Assembly (NCBI GenBank): GCA_947476195.1
Contig: CANJPT010000043.1
Coordinates: 1 to 35,089 of the forward strand
DNA length: 35,089 bases
Direction of reading: 5' to 3'
From: Lewinellaceae bacterium
Lineage (GTDB): Bacteria > Bacteroidota > Bacteroidia > Chitinophagales > Saprospiraceae
The notes under the pieces were generated by a model that worked only from the letters and a program-made list of their open reading frames with translations, was not told the DNA's origin and did no database searches. A program made the position numbers and the translations under genes. Shown here one piece after another: positions 1 to 8,348 of the stretch (its first letter is position 1; every line of letters starts with the position of its first letter).

Positions 1-1799
1 AGGAACAGGCGCAGTTTGGCGATTTCTACGGCTTCGCGCATAATGTCCACGCCATAGAGGTTTTGAACGATGATGCGTTTGTAGATGAAGTAGTCGCGGT
101 TGGGGTGGCGCTCGCGGTCGTTGGCGTCTGCGAGCGTTTTTTCAAAATCTTTAAATTTTCCGGGCCGCGTTGCCGTAAAATCGGCCATTTGGTCGAGGCA
201 GATTTCGTATAGCGGCTCCAGGATATTGAGCGCGGCAAACAAGAAGGCCCCTGAACCGCAGGTTGGGTCAAGCACGCTCAGGCGTTCGAGCGCGGCAAAA
301 AAATGCCGGATGAATGGCGGGTCCTCGTTCAAGCGGAGGGCATCCTGTGCAAAGAGCCGGATGTCGAGATTGAGGGTGATGAGGTCGTTGATATGCTGGA
401 CTTCACCACCGGTCATTTTCGCCCGCAAATCCTGATATCGCTGGCGGCGTTCCACGGTTTCTCGCCACCATTCGGTGGGCAACCCGGCTTCGGGTGGGGC
501 TTCGCGGTTCCAGCATTTGCGGCGTTCGGGGAGATTGGGTTGGTTGGTGTAGAGGCCTGCTGCCACGTCTTCGGGCAACGGGAAGGACTGGTCAAGCGGC
601 TCGTTTCGGCGATAGTCAAAGGTAATGCCGTGCCGAACAGCGGGATAGATGTAGCGGTCGGGATCGGCAGCGAGCAGTTGGAAAGCGGGTTTCAAGGCTG
701 CGCCTTTTCGCTCGGCTTCGTCAAACAGGAAGGGGATGATGCAGTTTTTGGAGATATAAACGGTGATGTCTTCCTTGGTGTAATAGGCGCCCATGTCGGC
801 GCGGTCGTTGATGTATTTTTCAAAAATATAGCCGATCACATCGGGATTTATTTCATCGCCTGTGCGGCCGGGGCGGTTGTCGAGGTGCCATTCGAATCGA
901 TCAAAAAACGCGAAAATGCGTTCAAAAGCCTCATCAGAAACGGCAATTTCGGGGTAACGCTCTTCCAGTTCGTGTACATCAAAAAGCCCGCCGTTGAGGT
1001 AGGGCACCTGACCAATCAGAGCGGGTTTGTCGCTTTTTTTGTTCAGCCCTTCATGGAAGAGCACTAGCAGGAATTGGCGGTAGAAATTGTAAAAGACGCC
1101 TTTCCCTTGTTGTTCGCGCACTTCGCGGAGTTTGTCGCTGAGGTAATTTGGGTTGTTGTCCAGAAAGCGTTTTTTCTGGATAAAATAGCAGAACATCAGG
1201 CGGTTGAGCATGAGTGAGGCGTACCATTCCTGGTCGCCTTGTGCCTTGATACCTTTTATAAACCCGAGAAAAGCAGAGTGTTCTTTTTTGAAACCGTCGT
1301 AGAATTTTTTGGTGACCTTTTCAGCGTTGGCTCCGGCGGCTTCCTGTACCCGGGTCAGCACATCCACGATGGTGATGTTTCCTTCCTCGTCGAGGTCAAA
1401 AAATAGCCCGCGCACTTTCTGGTAGAGCAGTTCCACATCCTGCCCGCGTTGCCAGCGTGTTTCGATGAATTTGGGTGGGCGGTTGGGCAGCCGCAGCACA
1501 AATTGCCAAACCTGTTCCGAGCCGTCGCGGTTGGCAAAAATGATGACGTGATAGTTTTTTACCTTTTCAAATTGTCGGCTGATGGCGCGGCGGGCGTTTT
1601 GGTCGGGTATTTTTCCGTTGGCGTCGGGGCTGCATTGCAGGACGTAGAAGTCGCGTTTTTCGGCAACGGCTTGCAAAGCAAAGGCGTTTTCTCCGGCGCT
1701 CAAGGTTCGGGTAAGCGGTTTGTGGTCCCAGCCGAGTTCGTTGAACAGGTTGCGGAACTCGGCAGCCTGGATGTGTCGGGCGAATGCGTCTTTTTTCAT
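1..1799 (-). CDS. Eco57I-type N6-adenine DNA methyltransferase (3' end outside window)
   Basis: One continuous reading frame runs from ATG at 1799 to the left edge, giving at least 599 residues with no stop; the C-terminal part is missing. An N-terminal region of about 330 residues precedes the methylase-type motif MGAYYTKEDI near residue 334. SAM-binding motif I, LDPTCGSGAF, lies near residue 508, and NLYGVDIMREAVEIAK, the usual next motif, near 580. The catalytic NPPY motif should lie just outside the window. This layout is typical of large Eco57I/type IIG-like adenine methylases in restriction or phage-defence loci. The ATG follows the helicase stop by three bases, so the two genes form one operon: helicase/PLD first, methylase second. 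The gene is visibly GC-rich (GCC, CGC, GAC, AAC codons) compared with genes right of 5.2 kb, which suggests transfer. The family is clear; whether it modifies only or also cuts cannot be told. Confidence 0.88.
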   Translation of the reverse strand, partial: MKKDAFARHIQAAEFRNLFNELGWDHKPLTRTLSAGENAFALQAVAEKRDFYVLQCSPDANGKIPDQNARRAISRQFEKVKNYHVIIFANRDGSEQVWQFVLRLPNRPPKFIETRWQRGQDVELLYQKVRGLFFDLDEEGNITIVDVLTRVQEAAGANAEKVTKKFYDGFKKEHSAFLGFIKGIKAQGDQEWYASLMLNRLMFCYFIQKKRFLDNNPNYLSDKLREVREQQGKGVFYNFYRQFLLVLFHEGLNKKSDKPALIGQVPYLNGGLFDVHELEERYPEIAVSDEAFERIFAFFDRFEWHLDNRPGRTGDEINPDVIGYIFEKYINDRADMGAYYTKEDITVYISKNCIIPFLFDEAERKGAALKPAFQLLAADPDRYIYPAVRHGITFDYRRNEPLDQSFPLPEDVAAGLYTNQPNLPERRKCWNREAPPEAGLPTEWWRETVERRQRYQDLRAKMTGGEVQHINDLITLNLDIRLFAQDALRLNEDPPFIRHFFAALERLSVLDPTCGSGAFLFAALNILEPLYEICLDQMADFTATRPGKFKDFEKTLADANDRERHPNRDYFIYKRIIVQNLYGVDIMREAVEIAKLRLF

Positions 1800-1802
1800 G
1801 GG

Positions 1803-4800
1803 TTATCGGATGCCGAGTGAGCAGATGATTTGAGGTTCCGCAGGCTGGTTATTGTCTTCGTCGCGGATGACGAGTTTGTGTTGTTCCCAAAGCGAGAGCA
1901 CGAGTTCGGCGAGTTTTTCGTCATTCACGAGTTTGAATTCGCGGTTGAGGGTTTCGCGGGCGTATTCGCGCAGGGGGAAGCGAAAGATGTCGTCCAGAGC
2001 GCGTTTCAAATCTGCGGGTGGTTGGAACAGTGTGTTCTTTGTTTCATCATTGAATAAGGTGAGGCGCTGGAAAACCTTGTATTTGATGCCGGTGCGTTTT
2101 CCGAGTGTGCCCGCCATGCTTCGTTCTTCGATGGCAATTTCATCCAGGCCCATTTTTACCAAATCGTGGTGATTGGGTAAACGTTCGAGCGCAGGTTCTT
2201 CGGCGTTGCAAGCCGCCGCTTTCAGGATACGGAATTGGTTTTGCGTAACCGTTTTGCCTTGCTCGTCGAGCCAGATCAGCGCATCGTTTTCTCGCCCGGT
2301 GTGGGCATAAAGGATGACGCCGCGCTGCGGATCCTCGCCGTTGGGCGATTTGGTGGAAAAGGAAACTTTGGGCAAGTCGGGGATCAACTTTTTGAGTTTG
2401 GGGTCGGCATCGGTGGCATTTTTCCAGATTTGGTAGGCATAAGACGACAAATCCACTTCAAAATCGCTGTCCACTTCGTCGAGGATGCCTGATTTTTCGG
2501 AATACAGGTCGTGGATGTTCACCGGGTCGCCGTCAAAAAACACTTCATCGGAGCCGACCACTTCGGCGTTTTCGCCGATGCGGGTGCGCAAGCGAGCGCG
2601 CAGGCGGATGATGTTTTCGATGCCGTCTTCCGGCAGGAAGGAGTAGCAGAGGATTTTGTCGGATTGCTGCCCGATACGGTCTACACGCCCCGCACGCTGG
2701 ATGAGCCGGATGATGGCCCAAGGCAGATCGTAATTGACGACGATGTGTGCGTCCTGCAAATTTTGCCCTTCCGAAAGCACATCGGTAGCGATGAGCACCC
2801 GGAGTTCCTGACTGCCTTTCACTACCTCACGTTTGTTATTGCTGACCGGGCTGAACCGATAGGCAAATTCATGTGGGTTGATGCTGTTGCCAGTAACGCT
2901 TTCCATGGAGACAATGCCCCTTTTTTTAAGTTTTTCCGAGAGATAGGCAGCGGTGTCGGCGTATTGAGTAAACACGAGCACTTTTTTGTCGGGGTATTTT
3001 TTGCTCAGGAGGTTTTCGAGTGCATTCAGCTTTCGGTCGTTTTCCTAAGTCCATTTGCGGGCGATGTCGAGGATTTTAAGCAGGTTTTTACTGTCGGCCT
3101 CTAGGTCGCCGACCAAGATTTTTTTGAAAAACCGGGTGTCAATCCAATCGAATTTGTCTTTGTACTTTTTGGTTTCAAAAAGCTGGTAGGCTTTTGCAGC
3201 TTCCCGCTCGTAGTTGTCGGCGGTGATGTGGATGCCAATTTTTTCTTCTTGTTCGTCTTCCGGATTGTCGTCAGTATCCTGGTCTTCGATAAAGTCATCC
3301 AACACATCGGCGATATGGGTGCCGATGGGCATTGGTTTGCCATTTTGCAAGGACTGCAAGGCCACATAATTGCGCAGGATGTGGCGGCTCAGGGATAAAA
3401 GGAAGGCCCAACCACTGCTTTCCAGGCGTTTGAAAAGGTTGGTACGGCAAAAACCACGCAGTCGCTCGCCTGCCCGCGAGAGGTTTTCAAGGATAATTTT
3501 TTCTTCATTGTTGGCCGTCTTTTCTGCTTTTCCATCAATATACTTTGCCAATCCGTAACGCGGCAGGTTCAATTCATTTACGATATCCACCACCTTTTGA
3601 GAATATAATTGGGCGTATTGATCCGTCAGGTCATTCGGATCAAAGGGGTACTCCACTTTTTTGGGCATGCGATCCGGGAAATAGGAGCGTGAGCCATCGG
3701 AGAAAGTGAGGTATCGTCGGTTGATGGCGGGGTCGGTTTCAGCGTAATTATTTTTAACAAAACTGCGGGTTCTGCGCACCATGAAATGCCGCAGCAATTC
3801 CCGCCAGTCATCGGAAAATGGACTAAGTTCAAAGGCTTTGATGCCTCGCACGAAGGTTTCCGGGTGTTGTGAAGCAAAGTCCGTTGCACCACCGAGGCTC
3901 TGAATATAGGCTTCCGGGCTGATGCCCAAATCGGTGTCTTCGGGAATGAACAGGCTTAGTTGGTTGGCCAGGTCCGTATAGGATTTGTTGTAAGGCGTAG
4001 CTGAAAGCAACAGGACTTTGGAATCATTTTCCTGAATGTACTCTTTGATTGCTTTGTAGCGCTTGGATTCTCTGTTGCGGAGGTTGTGACTTTCGTCAAT
4101 GATGACGAATTTGTACCGTTTTCGTTCTGACAATTTGCGCTGCACGTTCCCCAAGGATTCGATGTCAGCGTGGAGGTCGTATTCCTGTTTGTATTCCGCC
4201 CACATTTTTTGAAGGTTGGGCGGGCAGATGATGAGCGTTTTATAGAAAAAATCTTCCTGAAACACCCTCGCCACTGCTGCTGCTGTGATGGTTTTGCCCA
4301 AGCCTACCACGTCTCCGATAATTACTCCACCGCGTTTTTGAATGTGGTAAGCCGCTATTTTTACGGCTTGTTGTTGGAAAGTCAGCAGCCGGTCAGCAAA
4401 TATCTTGGGTAGCCGAAACTCATTCAGGCCAGCCCGTGCTTCTTGTGACAGGTGGTAGGCGATTTTGAGGTAGATGTGATAAGGCGATTTTGAGGTAGGC
4501 CAACCCGCGAGGATTGCTTCGATTACCTCTTTTGAAATATCTACTCACCACCGGTCGTCCCATTTGTCGGTAAACCAATTGGCTAATTTTTGGGAGGCAT
4601 CACCGTCCACGACATCTACGTTCAATTCCCCTTGTGCGCTCAAACCCGAAAAAGTGAGGTTGCTACTGCCGACAAAGCCAACGATGGGTGCGTTTCGCTG
4701 GGTGGTGTAGGCGAGGTAAAGTTTGGCGTGAAGGGTGTTTTTCAGGTACAGTTTGATGGCCAGTTTGCCAGTTTTGATTTGGTCAACCAGTTTATTCAAA

Positions 4801-5171
4801 TAAACTTCATCGCGGGTAGTTGGATGGCCGATGGTAAGTTGTCGGCGGAATTCCAGCGCCATTTGCTGGCGTAAACGGGTCGCTTGTTCGTTTGAAATGG
4901 ACTCTGGTTCATGGAAAAAATCGCGGAGCAAATCGTCCGGTGCTTTGTGAATTCCTACAAGCAGTTGACAAATACGGTGTTTTCCTATTGCATCGCCTTT
5001 TTCTGTTTCCAATACGGTATCACCGGGAAGGTTTTCTATCAAATCTGCCAATTGCTGCCAACCGCGTAGATTGAAGTATCCGACACAGAAATCGGCCCTT
5101 TTTGATGTGTCGAGTGTTGCACGAAGTTCATCAGTGAGCCGAAGGGATTGGTTGTCAATGATTTTGGGCAT
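1803..5171 (-). pseudogene. PLD-nuclease / SNF2-family helicase gene interrupted by two in-frame stops
   Basis: Read as one frame from ATG at 5171, the gene would encode about 1,120 residues, but it is cut by TGA at 4545-4547 (codon 209) and TAG at 3045-3047 (codon 709), with no frameshift. Segment 1 is a PLD-like nuclease domain: HAK followed by GSSNLTFSGL is the HKD-type active site. Segment 2 carries SNF2/DEAD-type helicase lobe 1: GDVVGLGKT (Walker A), IIDESHNL (Walker B) and LLSATPYNKS (motif III). Segment 3 carries lobe 2: KVLVFTQYADT, IATDVLSEGQNLQ and QRAGRVDRIGQ. Translation between the segments continues with sensible family-like sequence, for example VDISKEVIEAI after the TGA. Known relatives are single long proteins beside Eco57I methylases. 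I prefer ATG 5171 because upstream codons overlap the stop region of the next gene. It is most likely a recently inactivated defence effector; three separate polypeptides, readthrough or sequence error remain possible. Confidence 0.82.
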
Positions 5172-5257
5172 AAAAGGCTGTTTTAATGCGCAAGTATAAA
5201 CTATTTCTTGCAGCACATCCAACCTTATACGTTTATTGGTCTGAAGTTGTCGCCTAA

Positions 5258-6157
5258 TCACCCCACCTGAAAAGTCCGCATGCTCATGCCCCCATATTCC
5301 ACCGACTCATACACCTGTTTGATTTCTTCTTTGCCATCGGCCAAGCCCAGGGTGTACAGCATCGGAATATAGTGATCTGTAGTAGGTACAGCTAGTTTCC
5401 CGGCGGTGCCGATCTCTTCGTAATTGGCCAGGGCCGCATAGTCGCCTGAAGCGATCTTGCCAGCTACCCAGGTATCGAATTCTATGGCCCAGTCATATGG
5501 TTTGTTGTCTCCTATTTGAAGCTTTGGGATGCTCATGCGCAGGTTGTGCACGATGTTGCCGCTGCCAATGATAAGTACGCCTTTTTCGCGTAAGGAGCGC
5601 AATTCCTTAGCAAGGTCAAGGTGGTATTGCATCGGCTGGTAATAGTCGATACTTACCTGGAACACGGGTACATCCGCTTCTGGAAAGAGGTGATGAAGGA
5701 TGGTCCACGCGCCATGATCCAGTCCCCATTCATTGGTTTCATGCAGCAGATGGCTCAGGAGCGCTGCTTCTTTGGCGGTGGCCGGAGAACCTGGTGCAGG
5801 ATATTCCATATCGAACAAGGCCTGTGGGAAGCCACCAAAGTCGTGGATCGTTTTTTGTTTTTCGCTCACATTCACAAAGCTTCCCCGGGTAAGCCAATGG
5901 GCTGAAACGACCAGAATGGCTGAAGGTATTTTACCGTCTTTTTTGAATTCAGCACCCAGTATTTTCAGGCTTCTGGTAAAATCATTGTCTTCCAGCGCAT
6001 TCATCGGACTGCCATGACCAACAAAAAGGGCCGGCATTTTACCCGCTTTTGCCGCGCCAATAGAAGGTTCTATCATGGTTTGAAAATCCTGAAGTTTCAT
6101 ATTGATGGTAGCTAAGGGCAACATTGCCAAGGATTTGAGAAAGTCGATGCGGTTCAT
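5258..6157 (-). CDS. ygiD: 4,5-DOPA extradiol dioxygenase-like protein (LigB superfamily)
   Basis: This 299-residue protein has the features of the YgiD/DODA family, class III extradiol ring-cleavage dioxygenases that bind a metal and open catechol rings such as DOPA. Candidate metal or active-site histidines are in FVGHGSPMNA, VVSAHW, IHDFGGFP, LDHGAW and TTDHYIPMLYTLG, in the usual order. The family body starts near residue 39; before it are about 35 extra residues with a hydrophobic stretch (LAMLPLATI) that may be an export signal, although I do not see a clear cleavage site. The natural substrate in this organism is not known. A Bacteroidota-type -7 promoter element lies just upstream, so the gene is probably transcribed alone. 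Its composition is like the rest of the chromosome, so the GC-rich island ends between this gene and 5171. Confidence 0.88.
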   Translation of the reverse strand: MNRIDFLKSLAMLPLATINMKLQDFQTMIEPSIGAAKAGKMPALFVGHGSPMNALEDNDFTRSLKILGAEFKKDGKIPSAILVVSAHWLTRGSFVNVSEKQKTIHDFGGFPQALFDMEYPAPGSPATAKEAALLSHLLHETNEWGLDHGAWTILHHLFPEADVPVFQVSIDYYQPMQYHLDLAKELRSLREKGVLIIGSGNIVHNLRMSIPKLQIGDNKPYDWAIEFDTWVAGKIASGDYAALANYEEIGTAGKLAVPTTDHYIPMLYTLGLADGKEEIKQVYESVEYGGMSMRTFQVG

Positions 6158-6181
6158 TTTTCAAATACTTATTTAATGTTG

Positions 6182-6189
6182 CAAATATA
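6182..6189 (-). promoter_or_regulatory. Probable Bacteroidota -7 promoter element for the ygiD-like gene
   Basis: On the minus strand the sequence TATATTTG matches the Bacteroidota housekeeping -7 consensus TAnnTTTG. It lies 24 bases before the ATG at 6157, implying a short leader. A T-rich stretch about 21 bases further upstream could serve as the -33 element but is not a clean match. Assigned by consensus only. Confidence 0.45.
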
Positions 6190-6327
6190 GGTGTTGACAC
6201 AACTATATTTAAAAAAGGTTTGCATCTGATTAAGACGTGTATGTATACTATGTAGTATTACCAGATCCAACACATAGACATAGCGGAAAAATTATATAAG
6301 GCCGTCATGAAGTCTCGGGTACGCAGT

Positions 6328-7053
6328 TCATTTCTTTTTTCCAAATTTCACCGCGATAGAAAGTCCGGTATTCAGGCTACTAAAGTTCCAATCGCTTGTA
6401 TTGGGGAAAATGGAGGTGACATTCAGGTTAATGGTCACCGGTTTAAGGTGCATTCCAAATTGCACGCCTATTTCTGGCAGGAACATGGGAGAATCTTTTT
6501 CAAGATTTTTGATGTATAAGAAATCCTGCGCGTCAATCGTATAAGAGACCAATCCTTTGCGGTATACCAAATTTGAAAGCCGAAGTGCCAGTCCAGCCTG
6601 GAATTGATGGCTTTGATAATTTATGCCAGGCTGGATAAACCAACGCTTCATTTCAAATTCAGCCGTTCGATCTGCTCCGTAATGGCTACATAGATTCCCT
6701 GAACTAAAACCAGCAAACAGACTTGCAGCCCCCTTTGGTAATTTTTCATAGATGCCTACGGCAGCCTCCCACAAATAGAAATCAGTGCCAACATCAGTAT
6801 GGTTTCGCACACTTTTTTTCCGTGGGCCAAAGTAATTGGCCATCACAGCCAGATGCTTAGCAGGACTGTACACGGCCTGAATTTCCAGGGCTTGAAAAAC
6901 GAGACCTCGTCCCCAACCAAAACCAAGAATAGCATCCCCTTTATTAGTAAGGCAGGGGATGTTCAGCATATTGGGTGCATAATTGTATGTCTGGCTAAAT
7001 GCGCCTATAGGCAAGGTTAAAACAATGAAAAAAAGGAGGAGATTGTTTTTCAT
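6328..7053 (-). CDS. Secreted envelope protein, tandem paralogue of the gene upstream
   Basis: This 241-residue protein begins with a clear signal peptide (hydrophobic LLLFFIVLTLPIGAFS, cleavage before QTYNYAPN). The rest is rich in alternating hydrophobic and aromatic residues, as in outer-membrane beta-barrels or beta-sandwich envelope proteins. It aligns along its whole length with the product of 7058-7843: both start their mature part with YAPN, both have a YSP motif followed by an asparagine-tyrosine-phenylalanine (NYF) strand, and both have a late NL(E/D)K(D/N)SP...(L/F)PE(I/F)G block then KP(V/F)TI(N/S)LN. The two genes are four bases apart and must be co-transcribed. I do not recognise a named family. 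A likely role is structural or transport-related in the outer membrane; this is inference. Confidence 0.8.
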   Translation of the reverse strand: MKNNLLLFFIVLTLPIGAFSQTYNYAPNMLNIPCLTNKGDAILGFGWGRGLVFQALEIQAVYSPAKHLAVMANYFGPRKKSVRNHTDVGTDFYLWEAAVGIYEKLPKGAASLFAGFSSGNLCSHYGADRTAEFEMKRWFIQPGINYQSHQFQAGLALRLSNLVYRKGLVSYTIDAQDFLYIKNLEKDSPMFLPEIGVQFGMHLKPVTINLNVTSIFPNTSDWNFSSLNTGLSIAVKFGKKK

Positions 7054-7057
7054 AAAT

Positions 7058-7843
7058 TTAATACTGTTTATCCCCCTTGATTGCCTTTTGTATTTTCTTT
7101 TTTTTAAACAACTCCTGCAATTCGATAGATATACCTAAGCCCATGTTCGATGAATCAAACCCATATTCTGAGGCACTTTGGGAAGCCAGAAGGACAAGAT
7201 TGAGTGAAATGGTGAAAGGTTTAAAGTGGAAGCCAAGGTTTCCACCGAACTCTGGGAACCAAAAGGGAGAATTTTTATCTAAATTTTGTATAACCTGGAT
7301 ATCTGAAGGTTCTATGCGATAATCGATATTTCCGGAGGGGAAACTAAGTCGCACCAATCGCATACCCATTCCAAGCCGAAACCAATCGGTTTTAAACGTA
7401 AAGGTAGGTTGGACAAAAAAGCGTTGTAATCTGATATCAGCTATTCGATCAATACCATAATTATTCTGCATCTCTCCCAGTCCCCATCCCATATAAAGTG
7501 CTCCGGTACCAAAAGCGATTGGCCTGTACCCACCTACGGCAGCTTCTATGAGATAGCCTACTGAGCTTTGAACATAGGTAGGTCCACTAAAGAAATTGGT
7601 GTTTTCAAAACTGTTTCGGGTATGGAAATAATTGAGCATTACGGTGCCTTGCTTGATTGGACTGTAGGATGCATGAAAATCCCCATTAAGTGTTCCTGGA
7701 TTGCCGCTTATAGCTGCCGTGACAACGCCGTCTCCTTTTTTTTCAATATAAGGAGTTTGAAGAGAATTGGGAGCGTAATAGTAATGGACGCAACCTGTAC
7801 CAAAAAAAATCAAGGAAATAGATAGTAGGAGAAGTGTGCGCAT
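7058..7843 (-). CDS. Lipoprotein-type envelope protein, paralogue of 6328-7053
   Basis: This 261-residue protein has a lipoprotein signal: a hydrophobic stretch ending in GTGC with Cys at about residue 18, then HYYYAPN. Unlike its tandem paralogue downstream, which has an ordinary signal peptide, this copy would be lipid-anchored. The body shares the paralogue's blocks: YSPIK, NYFHTR, a block near ERxx(I/V)QP, and NLDKNSPFWFPEFG followed by KPFTISLN. The C-terminus is lysine-rich (LFKKKKIQKAIKGDK), an extra tail absent from the paralogue. It is probably the first gene of the two-gene unit. The function is unknown; the pattern suggests a small beta-barrel or beta-rich surface protein. Confidence 0.8.
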   Translation of the reverse strand: MRTLLLLSISLIFFGTGCVHYYYAPNSLQTPYIEKKGDGVVTAAISGNPGTLNGDFHASYSPIKQGTVMLNYFHTRNSFENTNFFSGPTYVQSSVGYLIEAAVGGYRPIAFGTGALYMGWGLGEMQNNYGIDRIADIRLQRFFVQPTFTFKTDWFRLGMGMRLVRLSFPSGNIDYRIEPSDIQVIQNLDKNSPFWFPEFGGNLGFHFKPFTISLNLVLLASQSASEYGFDSSNMGLGISIELQELFKKKKIQKAIKGDKQY

Positions 7844-7937
7844 AAGGTCAGAGACGGCTGATTAATCAATAAATCGCGCCCGGTAGCACTTCAAATCTAG
7901 TGCTACTGGGCTGCGGATACATCGAAGGTTTTTATGT

Positions 7938-8309
7938 TTACTGCTTAAAATGATCGGAAAACTTTTTGTCTTCAATCAAGCGGTTATCCGTCAGTGTATT
8001 CAAAAATGCAATCAGGTCAGATTTGTCATTGGCCGAAAAATTCATGCGCTTCGGTTGACCATTGGTCTGCAAGTCCCCGTGAAGTTTGGGGTGATTTTGG
8101 ATTCCTGTACTATAAAAGTCAAGGACTTCGTTCAGACTGGCAAAGCGGCCATCGTGGATAAATCATCTGGAAGCTCGGGCAGGTTTAGATATTCCGAGAG
8201 CAATTAGGTCTCCTCTTTTGAATAATAAGTAGTACGAAAAGTCAGATTTATAGGCTCCCACCAGCAAAAAGAAGGTAAATAAAACTAAAACAGGTATTGT
8301 TTTTTTTAT
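7938..8309 (-). pseudogene. Decayed cytochrome c peroxidase copy (N- and C-terminal scraps, haem core deleted)
   Basis: Minus-strand translation gives an N-terminal scrap starting at a degraded start (ATA) with KKTIPVLVLF...KSDFSYYL, matching the lipoprotein leader and SYYYYSPDE region of the intact peroxidase next door. After a frameshift comes EYLNLPELPDD, matching LNLPELPTD. The frame then shifts directly to FIHDGRFASLNEVLDFY and ends DKKFSDHFKQ at TAA 7938, matching YMHDGRFETLEQVVDHY and the C-terminus of the neighbour. Roughly 270 residues, including both haem-binding CxxCH motifs, are missing between the two scraps. The copy lies immediately downstream of the functional gene on the same strand, as expected for a tandem duplicate that lost its centre. 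It cannot make an active enzyme. Confidence 0.85.
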
Positions 8310-8348
8310 AATTCCGGTTTTTTAATGCTGAATAGAAAGCGAAATTGT

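Noticed and set aside
303-1067. Plus-strand open frame of about 254 codons
   Set aside because: It lies antisense to the methyltransferase, which has clear motifs in one uninterrupted minus-strand frame. GC-rich codon usage opens the antisense frame.
2511-3104. Plus-strand open frame of about 197 codons
   Set aside because: Antisense to helicase motifs V and VI; no recognisable protein features.
3045-4547. Alternative genetic code as the reason for the two stops
   Set aside because: TGA and TAG are different codons, and other genes here end normally with TGA, TAG or TAA. A genome-wide reassignment is not supported.
1-5171. Calling the island DISARM
   Set aside because: PLD, SNF2 helicase and adenine methylase occur there, but drmA/drmB-type genes are not in the window and the PLD is fused to the helicase.
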